Below are positions 6,131-14,162 of a stretch of 14,237 nt of DNA, in pieces; position 1 is the first letter of the stretch, and each line of letters starts with the position of its first letter. The notes under the pieces were generated by a model that worked only from the letters and a program-made list of their open reading frames with translations, was not told the origin of the DNA and made no database searches. Made by a program: the position numbers and the translations under genes. This stretch comes from Nitrososphaeria archaeon (lineage in GTDB: Archaea > Thermoproteota > Nitrososphaeria > JACIWG01), in contig JACIWG010000024.1 in the NCBI GenBank assembly GCA_014361085.1, forward strand, positions 1 through 14,237, in the 5' to 3' direction.

Positions 6131-6178
6131 ATGCCTTCTATCTGTTTTTCTGTACGGTCAAGGATTCTGTTTCTATTG
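6131..6178 (-). pseudogene. Short relic of the 5' end of an AAA/DUF4143-type ATPase gene
   Basis: This stretch aligns with 10261-10310, the start of the ATPase pseudogene, at about 37 of 48 positions with one two-base gap. The longest shared block is CCTTCTATCTGTTT. In the ATPase frame it reads NP, stop, then PYRKTDRRHK, against NP, stop, WYGETDRRYEEW in the larger copy, so it is the remains of a related gene. Nothing beyond the first 20 or so codons is recognisable. The rest of the 5962-6228 spacer holds only the promoter of the small membrane protein and nothing else I can name. Confidence 0.55.
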
Positions 6179-6228
6179 AAGTTGTTTTCTAATTCTAGTT
6201 TTTGTAAAATTTTTTAATTTATAATTTG

Positions 6229-7398
6229 CTAATACTCTTTTTGAGGGTTGAGTAGTGTAAAGAATATTTTCACATTTTCAATGTTTTCTTTGCTTCCCGT
6301 TATCTTTTCCAGAACTCTTCCCTCAACTTCTGAAACAAATTCTCCTGTGAACTTTTGTGATACGTTGACTAGGTTGTCTACTAGGTCAAGGCATAGTGGT
6401 AGGTTTGTTGCCTCGTTAAAGAAGTTCTTTTGTCCAAGAAATTTTAGAAGTTTTTCTAGGCTTAACGTGGATGGATGCTCTATTTCTGCTGGAGGCATAT
6501 GATTGTAAACTCTAACCTGTAACCTTCTCATCCCATTTAGTATGTTCTTATCGTATCCTAGTATTTCTAGTGGCCTGTAAGCTTTTTCCTCAGCCTCTTC
6601 CATTACAGTTTTAGGGTCTGCGTCCCCTGTTACAAGTGACGCGAAAATTGTGTAAACTTGAACCGGCTTTTCTCCTAAAAGTTCTTGGTAATTGAAGTAC
6701 GTGTTCTCTGGCATGATGGTTGAGAGGAGGTGTTTGTCTATTGTTGTAGTGAACGGGGTTTTTCTATCTTTTTGGGCAAGGTATCCTCCTATAGCTCTAG
6801 TGTGGCTTCTCTTGATAACTCCTACAGCTTTACCGCTTTTCCTCAAAACTTCTGTTAGATTGAATGTTTCCTCGACTATCCTGTCTTCTTCTGGACCATG
6901 TAGTCCAGATTTCTTCATCCTCTCAACGGGTATGAGGAAGCTGTAGAAGCTTCCATCCAAGATTAGGAGGTCACATTTGTCTAAAGCTTCTACTGCAAGC
7001 TTTCTCTCAAAGTATGTTGTTAGTAGGCTGAAAAAGTATTTGCTCTTGTCCTGTGAGAAAGCCTGTTTCCTCTTGAATGTTCCAACCCTATACACTTCAC
7101 CCCTCTTCTCAGTTCCCTTCAAAAATATTATTCCAGTAGCATATACACCATATCTTATACCCAAACGTTCACTCAAGTTAGCGCTTCTTGAACTGTCTAC
7201 GGCTGCAACATTATATGTTTCATCATTTGATGGAAGTGGATGAATGTATGGCTTCAGTGTTTCTTTAACTTCCTTAACCTTTAAAACAAACTCTTCTATG
7301 GTTTTAGCAAGCCTTTTAGCCTCCTCTTCAGCATGCTGAAAGAACTGGTGCTGTACGTCTGGTGGAAACTTTAGCCAATCAACATACTCTTCAAACAT
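6229..7398 (-). CDS. nurA: NurA, 5'-3' nuclease acting with HerA in DNA-end processing
   Basis: NurA nucleases resect DNA ends and degrade single- and double-stranded DNA, driven by the HerA translocase. This copy has 389 residues, within the family's usual range of about 330-450. The signature VAAVDSSRSA sets the first metal-binding Asp near residue 68. CDLLILDGSFYS gives the second Asp near 148, followed by VGVIKRSHTR near 193-202. An N-terminal helical region rich in Glu and Lys (about 20-50) precedes the nuclease core. The ATG at 7398 overlaps the HerA stop by eight bases and has AGGG at a workable distance. A TTG at 7407 would add three residues but sits directly on that site. The gene lies downstream of herA in one transcription unit, as is usual in archaea. 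No clear T-tract terminator follows. Confidence 0.9.
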   Translation of the reverse strand: MFEEYVDWLKFPPDVQHQFFQHAEEEAKRLAKTIEEFVLKVKEVKETLKPYIHPLPSNDETYNVAAVDSSRSANLSERLGIRYGVYATGIIFLKGTEKRGEVYRVGTFKRKQAFSQDKSKYFFSLLTTYFERKLAVEALDKCDLLILDGSFYSFLIPVERMKKSGLHGPEEDRIVEETFNLTEVLRKSGKAVGVIKRSHTRAIGGYLAQKDRKTPFTTTIDKHLLSTIMPENTYFNYQELLGEKPVQVYTIFASLVTGDADPKTVMEEAEEKAYRPLEILGYDKNILNGMRRLQVRVYNHMPPAEIEHPSTLSLEKLLKFLGQKNFFNEATNLPLCLDLVDNLVNVSQKFTGEFVSEVEGRVLEKITGSKENIENVKIFFTLLNPQKEY

Positions 7399-8872
7399 GT
7401 GCTTCAACCCTGTATGTTATAAGTAGTGGTATTGGTGAAGGGTTCATGAGCCCTGTAAAATAGAATCTTCCAGGCTTAAGCTGTAGGAGCTGGTCAGCTG
7501 TTATACCATATGGCGCCAACCACTCTAGCGCCCCACCCTCTCCTGAAGCGTCAAGTGGATGTATTCTTCCAAAAAAGTTTGACGTCAAATTTCTTCTAAC
7601 TGAAGCGTTTATGCCAATATCCCCCTTGACACCCTGTGAAATTAGTGTTAGATTGAACATTCTCTTTCTCCCTAGGGCAGCAAGATTCTTTATCATCTCC
7701 GTTGAAGCCTCCTGAATCCCTTTAGGAGACCATGGAGTATACTGTGGTGCTTCATCAATCACCAGTGAAAGGTTAAGATTATTACCTGCTTCCATGAGAC
7801 TGTACAGGTAGTTTGAGAGGGATAGGAAGAATCCAAGTTTTCCCTCACTTAAGGCACTGCTCATGTCAATAACAATCATCTTCTTCTCACTCAACCTTCT
7901 ATAAACTTCTTCCACGGGAAGTGTTCCCATTAATGGAGCTAGGTCTTCAGCCTTCAATCTTCTAAAAACTCTCCTTACAGCCCTCACAGCCGGCTGCCTG
8001 CTTCTTGTATCCAACGTGTTCACTACACTTTCTACATGCCTTCTCATCATATCATATAAGATTTTTTCAGGCCTGCCCCCTTCTCCCGCCGTCTCTTTCA
8101 CATTCTCTACCTTGCCTGTCCATCCTTCAATGAATTCGTCGAATGCATCCTTCACGTTATTGTTTTTTGCAAAATCATATGTCTTGTCCTCAAAATAGCT
8201 TAATACTGATTCCTCGTCCATTGCAATATCCGTTATCTTAATAACTTCTGTGTCATCAGAATTTTGGTAATATGGTGCATAGTCTGTTCCACTCCAGTCT
8301 AGTACAATAATCCTGTAGCCTGCACTTATGTACAATGGTATTAGAATATATCTTGTGAACCAAGATTTTCCACTTCCTGTGGTACCATATACGCCAACAT
8401 GATATGGTATGAAATTTTTTACAACAGGCACCTTCCAACTTTCATGTCTCTCTATATGGGCTTTTGTCCAAAGTACATCTAATCCCTTAACAATCCACTC
8501 CATAGGATTATCCTCGTCTTCAAGAATATAGACTGGTGCTCTAGGCTGTATTATGAGCCTGTTCTGGTCAAGACCCTCTTCTGTTACAACACCAATCGGT
8601 TTAATCGCAAAAGAATACACTTCTCTTGCTCCAGAAGGCTCTCCACCAAGCTTCATGTAAGCGACATCAGGCCTATAGGATGATGCACTAAGAAACTCGT
8701 TCTTACCTAACCCTTCCCGCAAAACTCCAAGAATCTTACACACTTTCCCTTCAACCGCGTTTTCTATGAGGACAAGCTCTTCTGCAGCAACCTTTTTCTC
8801 AAAATCTTTCATTAAAATAAGTCTTGCAGAAGATTCTGTTGAACCATCAGCAACCCTGCCAACCAACTTCAA
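7391..8872 (-). CDS. herA: HerA, hexameric DNA translocase/helicase of DNA-end resection
   Basis: A FtsK/HerA-superfamily ATPase that forms a hexameric ring and moves DNA into NurA during recombination repair. It has 493 residues, a normal length for HerA. The N-terminal HAS-barrel comprises about residues 1-110. Walker A is GTTGSGKS (163-170), followed by IIVLDWSGTDY (188-198). Walker B is SLVIDEAPQYTP (369-380), with Asp373 and Glu374. A sensor-type NLTLISQG (407-414) and an arginine-rich NASVRRNLTSNFFGR (422-436) follow. The start is a TTG at 8872: an in-frame TAG lies nine bases upstream and later starts would cut into the barrel. The stop overlaps nurA. No mre11 or rad50 gene, often found beside this pair, is in the window. 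Confidence 0.92.
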   Translation of the reverse strand: MKLVGRVADGSTESSARLILMKDFEKKVAAEELVLIENAVEGKVCKILGVLREGLGKNEFLSASSYRPDVAYMKLGGEPSGAREVYSFAIKPIGVVTEEGLDQNRLIIQPRAPVYILEDEDNPMEWIVKGLDVLWTKAHIERHESWKVPVVKNFIPYHVGVYGTTGSGKSWFTRYILIPLYISAGYRIIVLDWSGTDYAPYYQNSDDTEVIKITDIAMDEESVLSYFEDKTYDFAKNNNVKDAFDEFIEGWTGKVENVKETAGEGGRPEKILYDMMRRHVESVVNTLDTRSRQPAVRAVRRVFRRLKAEDLAPLMGTLPVEEVYRRLSEKKMIVIDMSSALSEGKLGFFLSLSNYLYSLMEAGNNLNLSLVIDEAPQYTPWSPKGIQEASTEMIKNLAALGRKRMFNLTLISQGVKGDIGINASVRRNLTSNFFGRIHPLDASGEGGALEWLAPYGITADQLLQLKPGRFYFTGLMNPSPIPLLITYRVEAHV

Positions 8873-8905
8873 GATACTCTAACCCCATTTTTTAATTATA
8901 GGCTG

Positions 8906-8913
8906 ATATATAA
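8906..8913 (-). promoter_or_regulatory. TATA box for herA-nurA
   Basis: TTATATAT on the minus strand lies about 37 bases before the TTG start of herA. A transcript starting about 25 bases downstream would have a leader of about 12 bases, containing GGGGTTAG as a weak ribosome site. Confidence 0.45.
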
Positions 8914-9012
8914 GCCATCCTATAAAACCAATTCTATATCATACAGTAAAAGGTCACATATTATGTTACCATCTGTTTATGAGATCCTTTAATTTTTTAT
9001 ATGTTCTATTTG

Positions 9013-9043
9013 AAAAAGTTTCCTTATGTCTGAAAAAACTTTT
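9013..9043 (-). terminator. Terminator-like hairpin and T-tracts after the ATPase pseudogene
   Basis: On the minus strand AAAAGTTTTTT and AAACTTTTT contain two T-tracts of six and five bases. They are partly inverted copies: AAAAGTTT at 9014-9021 pairs with AAACTTTT at 9036-9043. They start three bases after the last codon of the ATPase relic, so this is a likely original terminator for that gene. Confidence 0.42.
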
Positions 9044-9045
9044 GT

Positions 9046-10310
9046 TTAAATAGGACTACAGTCTAAACTTGCTAAAAAGAGTGGTATCTGAACCCTATTT
9101 AATACTATGGCCTTCTTCAAATGTCTTGGCTTAATCCAACTTCCCGATCTTGTCTTGACTTCTATCCCAAACTGTTTTCCATCTACAAAAGCAAGGATAT
9201 CAACTTCACTTCCATTCCTCCAATAGTAAACTGGATACCTTCTAGCTAAATGTGAAGCCACAACTGACTCAAGCTTATCTTCTTCAAATGGTTTCACATT
9301 AACATACTCGCATATTGTGTCATAGAGGAACGGATCTGTTACATGAATCTTCTTGTTCTTTCTATACATGATTTTTGAGTTCGCGTCTAAAAGGTGTAAA
9401 ACTTTTACCACAAACAGTTTTTCAAGGTCTTCAACATAGGCTTGGCTAGTATGTGGAGAAGATATTGACGTCTCCCTTGATATGCTTAACCAACTAATTG
9501 GAGTCAGTCTAGCACCAACTATGTAAGCTAAATCCTCCTTCATATACACTTCATTCCTACCCAGTTTCACAAAATCGTTTCTTAACCAGTCTAGATAAAC
9601 CTTCCTAGTTTCAAAAGACATTTCCCTCTTTTAAAAAACTCTTCCATTGGTAAAGGAAATCCTCCAGTTACCAAATATTTACTAAAAAGTTCTCCCAGAA
9701 TATTCTGATGCACCCTATTAACCTTCATCGAATCTTCTACCCCAAAAATATCTTTCTTACAACATCAATATTTTTTAAGGACCTAACATAATCCGGAAAA
9801 CCTAACGGATAAAATACTATATCCTTACCCTTGCCCCTACGACCTGGAAAATACTCATTCTGCTTCAATATTTCTAAGCTGGCTGAACCGCTTACCACAA
9901 TCACATCATTTTTAAAAACACCTTGATCAATACGTAATTTAATCGCTCTATACCAGTCTTCTACAAAAGTAATCTCGTCAAGAATAATATAAGAAGAACT
10001 AATATTATACGTATTTCTAAAACTAATGTATTCATCGATAACTTCACCCAATTCCCTGAAACTTGTAAGCTCCTCACAGGAAAAGTAGAACACGGATTTT
10101 GGATTCCGTTTAGGTAAAAGTTTCTCCATAATCCAAATTTTTAAAGCCGTAGTCTTACCAACCTGTCTTGGTCCAACAAGAAAATTTAAAGAATAAGGCT
10201 CGAAAGCAACTCTTCAATTATTGGAGGAAACCATTTAATTTCCTTACCTTTCCACTCCTCATACCTTCTATCTGTTTCACCATACCACTAAGGATTTTGG
10301 GCTTCTATTG
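9046..10310 (-). pseudogene. Disrupted archaeal AAA ATPase with DUF4143-like C-terminal part
   Basis: One gene broken into pieces. Read on the minus strand it begins at about 10310 with IEAQNP, a TAG (10288-10290) where homologues have Trp, then GETDRRYEEWKGKEIKWFPP. After a frameshift at about 10200 it gives EPYSLNFLVGPRQVGKTTA (Walker A at 10151-10174). It continues open through SYIILDEITFVEDW (Walker B), SGSASL and PLGF to a stop at 9737. A further frame shift at about 9740, in a T/G run, gives ENILGELF-like sequence and LVTGGFP. Another at about 9625 leads into the last 190 codons: YLDWLRND, winged-helix-like, then a nuclease-like SEVDILA...GIEVKT. These ATPases, found in many archaeal copies, have unknown roles; the C-terminal part resembles restriction-type nucleases. 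With four lesions and no clear start codon, the gene is almost certainly dead. The segments 9046-9621 and 9737-10129 could be mistaken for separate genes. Confidence 0.85.
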
Positions 10311-10331
10311 TATTATTATTGCAAATTATTA

Positions 10332-10339
10332 TTTATAAA
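10332..10339 (-). promoter_or_regulatory. TATA box of the disrupted ATPase gene
   Basis: TTTATAAA is itself palindromic. On the minus strand it is placed to start transcription near 10310, where the ATPase reading frame begins, so the original gene was probably leaderless. The neighbouring palindrome at 10344-10358 covers the BRE and upstream side. Confidence 0.4.
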
Positions 10340-10343
10340 GATT

Positions 10344-10358
10344 TGCATTAATAATGCA
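10344..10358. repeat. Perfect palindrome beside the ATPase promoter (possible operator)
   Basis: TGCATTA and TAATGCA are exact inverted copies around a single A. A longer partner, TGCAAAT at about 10320-10326, can also pair with ATTTGCA at 10341-10347, so two overlapping dyads flank the TATA box. The layout suits a repressor site. The rest of the 10311-10504 spacer holds the downstream metallophosphoesterase promoter and nothing else I can name. Confidence 0.45.
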
Positions 10359-10470
10359 TTAGATTACAAGTATAGAATCTTCTATAAAATGTTGGAGTAA
10401 GTGAACCTTTTTAAATTGACTTCTCCTGACAATTAAAGTATTAAATGTTGAACTATAACAGAAATAATAC

Positions 10471-10478
10471 TTTAAAAA
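10471..10478 (+). promoter_or_regulatory. TATA box for the metallophosphoesterase gene
   Basis: TTTAAAAA is centred about 30 bases before the ATG at 10505. Transcription would start within a few bases of the start codon, and no Shine-Dalgarno sequence is present. A leaderless message is therefore likely. Confidence 0.45.
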
Positions 10479-10504
10479 CGGTTATTGTCTAATCTAATAA
10501 AGTA

Positions 10505-11221
10505 ATGATTAGTAGACGCCAACTATTCTATATCTCTGCAGTTTCTGTTATAGGATTAGGTTTAGGTATAGGATATGCTGAAACCAGGCATATAGAGGTT
10601 ACAAAACTTGATATGGGCATAGGAAGGAAGATTGTATTCTTAACAGACCTTCACATAAACATATTAGGTAATATGGTAGAAGATGTTGTTAGGCTAGTTA
10701 ATATGGAAGAACCTGACATAATCATGCTAGGAGGAGACACCGTAGACGAATGGACTACAGACATTAAATCTGCATCAAAAACTCTTTCCAGCATAGAAGC
10801 TAAAGAAAAGTTTGCTGTCATGGGCAATCATGAATATTGGAGCGGTAAAGCAGAAGAATTCGCTTTATTATTAAAAGAGCAAGGTTTTCAAATTCTATAC
10901 GATTCAACAGCTCAAAGTAAGGCTGGAAAAGTTTATGGCCTAGACTGGAAGGAAGACAGAAAATATCCCCAGATAAAGGCAGAAGGAATTGTCATAGTCC
11001 ATGACCCAAACGCTGCACCATCAATATCAGGCAATGCTTTGATACTTGCAGGACACACACATGGCGGGCTAACACTATTCGGACTAAAATATTCAAACTC
11101 AATTTTCACACGAGGCCTATACAGAACCAACGGAGACTGTACACTTTATGTTTCTAGAGGACTTGGACAGATGCTCCCTTGGCGCTTATCCTCCCCCCTC
11201 GAACTAGTTATAATAGAATAA
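10505..11221 (+). CDS. Tat-exported or membrane-anchored metallophosphoesterase (YkuE/YaeI-like)
   Basis: A calcineurin-like phosphoesterase of 238 residues, rather short for the YkuE/YaeI group (about 270-300). The N-terminus SRRQLFYISA followed by a hydrophobic run (to residue 24) is a good twin-arginine signal, so the enzyme probably acts outside the membrane. All five metal-site motifs are present: FLTDLHIN (Asp48, His50), LGGDTVDE (Asp78), VMGNHEYW (Asn108, His109), IVHDP (His166) and AGHTHGG (His184, His186). It should be an active di-metal enzyme on a phosphodiester or phosphomonoester. Some relatives remove phosphate from membrane lipids such as UDP-diacylglucosamine, but nothing here fixes the substrate. 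It is a single gene, convergent with the LIV-type cassette and divergent from the ATPase pseudogene. Confidence 0.88.
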   Translation: MISRRQLFYISAVSVIGLGLGIGYAETRHIEVTKLDMGIGRKIVFLTDLHINILGNMVEDVVRLVNMEEPDIIMLGGDTVDEWTTDIKSASKTLSSIEAKEKFAVMGNHEYWSGKAEEFALLLKEQGFQILYDSTAQSKAGKVYGLDWKEDRKYPQIKAEGIVIVHDPNAAPSISGNALILAGHTHGGLTLFGLKYSNSIFTRGLYRTNGDCTLYVSRGLGQMLPWRLSSPLELVIIE

Positions 11222-11260
11222 GTTGGAAATAAGATTATACAAACCTATTAGCATGCAAAT

Positions 11261-11279
11261 TTATTTTTAATTCATTTTT
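11261..11279 (+). terminator. T-tracts after the metallophosphoesterase gene
   Basis: TTATTTTTAATTCATTTTT has two runs of five T starting about 40 bases after the stop codon. This is the usual form of an archaeal terminator. No strong stem precedes it. A small dyad, ACATG and CATGT, follows at 11281-11298. Confidence 0.4.
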
Positions 11280-11337
11280 GACATGATTTTATACATGTAT
11301 CAGCGTTAAAGAATTGCAAAGCATATTTTATGTTATG

Positions 11338-12057
11338 TTAGCTAATTCCAAGATATAGTCTGCCAAGTTCAGGGTGTCCCAATAACTCATTTGAATCGCC
11401 TTGAAATCTTACTCTACCACTCACTAGTAAGTATGCTATATCCGATATTTCTAATGCTCTTTTAACATTCTGTTCTACTAGTATTATAGTTATTCCTGAC
11501 TCATTCAGTTCTTCGATCTTTTCAAAGACTTGATATGCTAGTTTAGGTGATAGATTGGCTGTAGGTTCATCGAACATCATAAGTGAGGGTCTATTCATGA
11601 GGGACATTGCCATTGCAAGCATCTGTCTTTCTCCTCCACTTAAAGTCGACACTTTCTTGTCCATGGAAATATTGAATATTGGAAACATCTTTAGTACTTC
11701 CTCCATCCTTTCCTTTATCTCCTTTTTCGATAGAAGATATCCTGCCATAATCATGTTCTCTCTTATTGTTAGATTTGGGAAAACGTTACCTGTTTGAGGC
11801 AAATATGACATGCCAAGTTTAACCTTCTCGTACGGTTTTAGATGTGTTATATCCTTGCCATTGAACTTAATTCTTCCACTATAAACTGTTGTTAAACCAA
11901 AGATGGTTTTCAATAGTGTGGATTTCCCACTTCCATTTGGTCCAACTATAGCACATATACTTCCTTCTGGAACTGTCAAATTGACCTCAGAAAGTACTGG
12001 TATCTTATAATATCCAGCGTTAAGGTCACTTACACCAAGAATTTCCATATTATCCAT
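11338..12057 (-). CDS. livF: Branched-chain amino-acid-type ABC transporter ATP-binding protein LivF
   Basis: One of two cytoplasmic ATPases that power a hydrophobic-amino-acid (HAAT) type importer, 239 residues. Walker A is GPNGSGKS (39-46), the Q-loop is YLPQTGNVF (Gln88), the ABC signature is LSGGERQ (139-145) and Walker B is LMMFDEP (159-165). The switch position reads LVEQN, with Gln in place of His, which is characteristic of LivF rather than LivG. It lies 38 bases after livG on the same strand and is the last gene of the cassette. The ATG at 12057 is used; another ATG lies three codons later (12048). An AT-rich TTTAAATAG in the gap could act as a weak internal promoter. No T-rich terminator is evident after the stop. 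Confidence 0.92.
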   Translation of the reverse strand: MDNMEILGVSDLNAGYYKIPVLSEVNLTVPEGSICAIVGPNGSGKSTLLKTIFGLTTVYSGRIKFNGKDITHLKPYEKVKLGMSYLPQTGNVFPNLTIRENMIMAGYLLSKKEIKERMEEVLKMFPIFNISMDKKVSTLSGGERQMLAMAMSLMNRPSLMMFDEPTANLSPKLAYQVFEKIEELNESGITIILVEQNVKRALEISDIAYLLVSGRVRFQGDSNELLGHPELGRLYLGIS

Positions 12058-12095
12058 TCTAAAAACGGTATCAGGCTATTTAAAATTTTTTTATT

Positions 12096-12863
12096 CTAGG
12101 CCACTAGTGGCGAAAGGTACACATCATATAATTCTTTTCTTTTTAAAACTTCCTCCGGTTTACCTTCACAAAGTATTTTACCATTTACTAACACATAAAT
12201 GTAATCTGCATATTTTACTGCAATATCAAGTCTATGTTCTACTATGATAAAGGTTTTACCCATACTATTTCTGGCATCAGTTATGTAAGTAAAGATCTTG
12301 TTGGCAAGAACAGGATTTATGCTTCCTACGGGTTCATCAAGGAGACAGAGCGTTGCATCCGACATCAAAATCTTACTGTATTCTAAAAGTTTAAGCTGTC
12401 CACCACTAAGTTCATTAGCTCTTCTATTACATTGAGATGCTAGTTCAAGCATTTTAAGTGTCTTAACCATTTTTTCCGTCGCCATTTCTTCATCTCTCAA
12501 CCATTTTTTCTTGAAAAAGGAGTTTAATAGTTTCTCGCCTGGATTGCCTCTGTAGAATACGAGTAGATTTTCTGCTGTAGAAAGGCTACTAAAAACAGCT
12601 GGGATCTGGAATGTTTTCATAACCCCAAGTTTCACGATCTCATGAGGTTTCTTTCCGGTAATATCTTTTCCATTAAACCATATTCTTCCCTCATCAGGCT
12701 TGTATATTCCTGCTATACAATTTAGGAGGGTTGTTTTTCCACTTCCATTTGGGCCTATTAGTAAAACAATACTTTTCTCTGGAACTTCTAAGGATACATT
12801 ATCAACAGCCCTTAGGTTTCCAAATCTTTTAACGAGGTTTTCGACCTTAAGTATGTTTTTCAT
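12096..12863 (-). CDS. livG: Branched-chain amino-acid-type ABC transporter ATP-binding protein LivG
   Basis: The second ATPase of the importer, 255 residues. Walker A is GPNGSGKT (37-44), the Q-loop is KTFQIPAVF (Gln86, the family's TFQ pattern), the signature is LSGGQLKLLE (152-161), Walker B is LCLLDEPVGSINP (172-184) and the switch is IIVEHRLD (207-213, His210). The helical part between the Q-loop and signature has the LivG-type insertion, and GSINP replaces the commoner AGLNP. The ATG at 12863 has a good ribosome site, AGGGTGA, four bases upstream. The gene follows the binding-protein gene after 47 bases. That gap contains a C-rich block and a five-T run, which may trim expression of the ATPases relative to the receptor. 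Confidence 0.92.
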   Translation of the reverse strand: MKNILKVENLVKRFGNLRAVDNVSLEVPEKSIVLLIGPNGSGKTTLLNCIAGIYKPDEGRIWFNGKDITGKKPHEIVKLGVMKTFQIPAVFSSLSTAENLLVFYRGNPGEKLLNSFFKKKWLRDEEMATEKMVKTLKMLELASQCNRRANELSGGQLKLLEYSKILMSDATLCLLDEPVGSINPVLANKIFTYITDARNSMGKTFIIVEHRLDIAVKYADYIYVLVNGKILCEGKPEEVLKRKELYDVYLSPLVA

Positions 12864-12867
12864 TTAT

Positions 12868-12874
12868 TCACCCT
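12868..12874 (-). promoter_or_regulatory. Shine-Dalgarno site of livG
   Basis: AGGGTGA on the minus strand is four bases before the ATG at 12863 and matches the centre of the anti-Shine-Dalgarno complement GGAGGTGATC well. Confidence 0.5.
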
Positions 12875-12910
12875 AACTATTTAATAGAGAAAAATTGGGG
12901 GTGGGGCGAT

Positions 12911-14152
12911 CTATTTTCCCACCAATGTAACTGACATGGTTGAAGAGTCAAAGTAGGCAAAGTCCTTCCACTTGTATGTTCCACCTTCATAGACAACTTT
13001 TTGGATCACAAAGTTTATTGAAACTCTATCACCGTATTCGTTTAGAACGCACCATCCTGAGGTTCCGAAATATGATTCCGCAATTTTTGGCAAAACAGAT
13101 TTTATTGTTTCACCCTTATATTCTCCAGCTGCAAGAATAGAAAGTGCTGTTATCCATACAGTATCATACGCATTATATCCGTATGTGTAAGGTTTAGACC
13201 CGTACTTTGCTTGATGTTTCTCAATAAACGACTGTGTTTTTGGAGTCATAGCAGGCATCGGTCCAGCACTTAGGAAGCCTGTCTTAGAAGCGATTTCTCC
13301 AGCATACTGTAGTACATCAGTTGCTCCAGCGGCATTCGGTCCTTGGAAATAGGTAATGTTCCATAAGCTTGGAAACTTCGATATGGTTGTAAGCCAAGGT
13401 GTGCACATTCCTCCTACACCGATTATGTTAACGCCAACCTTCTCCTTACCATATTTTGATACAGCCTCCTTATACGCTTGCTCTAGAACAGACGCTTCTG
13501 CTGTAAAGTCTTTAGCTGAGGGATCATATCCAAAGTTCTTGTAAACAGTTATTCCATATTCTTGACATAATTTTAGCATTGCCTCATTACCCGGTTGGCC
13601 GAAGGAATCTTGGGAATAAAGTACGATCATCGCCTCTATTCCTAGATGTTTTGCTAATACTACATGTGCCCTATACCATTGTGGAATACAGGCAACATTT
13701 CTAAAAATATAGTCTCCAGCTATTTCAACAGCTGGCGAGCCAGAGCTAGGAGAAAATAGGACAACCTTCTTCTCGTCAACAGTCGATTTCAGCGCTGCTA
13801 CATGTGTACTCCATGATGTGCCTAAAATTACTTGGCACCCTCTAGCTATTAAACTTTCAGCTTTTTCTACAAGTTTTGTAGTAGACTCTTCAGCATTTTC
13901 TTCTAAAGGAACAAACTTTACAGGCACTCCCGCATGCTTACACCACTCATTAACTTCTTCAAAGGCTATATCATATGAAGGTTTAAAGTATCCAGCTTCA
14001 GAAGATGAACTGTAAAGTACACCTATGGGAATTTCCCCTTCAAGTCTTGGTTTAATTGTTGGGGTTGGGTTAAGAAGTGGATAGAGAAAATATCCGCCTA
14101 TTGCTGCTACTGCAACTAGAATAATTACAACTATTGCAATACCCTTTTGCAT
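12911..14152 (-). CDS. Branched-chain amino-acid-type ABC transporter substrate-binding protein (LivK-like)
   Basis: The receptor of the HAAT-type importer, 413 residues. A hydrophobic N-terminal segment (about 4-27) anchors it to the membrane, followed by a short Pro/Thr linker (28-36). The type 1 periplasmic-binding fold then starts with IPIGVLYSSSS (41-51), near the substrate-contacting serines of this family. Further family blocks are ARGCQVILGTSWSTHVAA (103-120), VLFSPSSGSP (130-139) and TYGYNAYDTVWI near residue 330. Its length is typical. No lipobox Cys is present, so the helix itself is likely the anchor. It is the first gene of a cassette with livG and livF. Family members bind branched-chain amino acids, amides, urea or aromatic acids, so the ligand is open. 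Confidence 0.9.
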   Translation of the reverse strand: MQKGIAIVVIILVAVAAIGGYFLYPLLNPTPTIKPRLEGEIPIGVLYSSSSEAGYFKPSYDIAFEEVNEWCKHAGVPVKFVPLEENAEESTTKLVEKAESLIARGCQVILGTSWSTHVAALKSTVDEKKVVLFSPSSGSPAVEIAGDYIFRNVACIPQWYRAHVVLAKHLGIEAMIVLYSQDSFGQPGNEAMLKLCQEYGITVYKNFGYDPSAKDFTAEASVLEQAYKEAVSKYGKEKVGVNIIGVGGMCTPWLTTISKFPSLWNITYFQGPNAAGATDVLQYAGEIASKTGFLSAGPMPAMTPKTQSFIEKHQAKYGSKPYTYGYNAYDTVWITALSILAAGEYKGETIKSVLPKIAESYFGTSGWCVLNEYGDRVSINFVIQKVVYEGGTYKWKDFAYFDSSTMSVTLVGK

Positions 14153-14155
14153 TCA

Positions 14156-14162
14156 ATCCACC
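14156..14162 (-). promoter_or_regulatory. Shine-Dalgarno site of the LivK-like gene
   Basis: GGTGGAT on the minus strand is about four bases before the ATG at 14152. Further upstream, TTTAAAAA (14211-14218) is a possible TATA box giving a leader of about 35 bases. That distance is long for this window, so the promoter call is tentative. Confidence 0.42.

Noticed and set aside
9046..9621. Stand-alone nuclease or DUF4143 protein
   Set aside because: Upstream sequence continues the same family in other frames (LVTGGFP at about 9650), so it is the tail of a broken ATPase.
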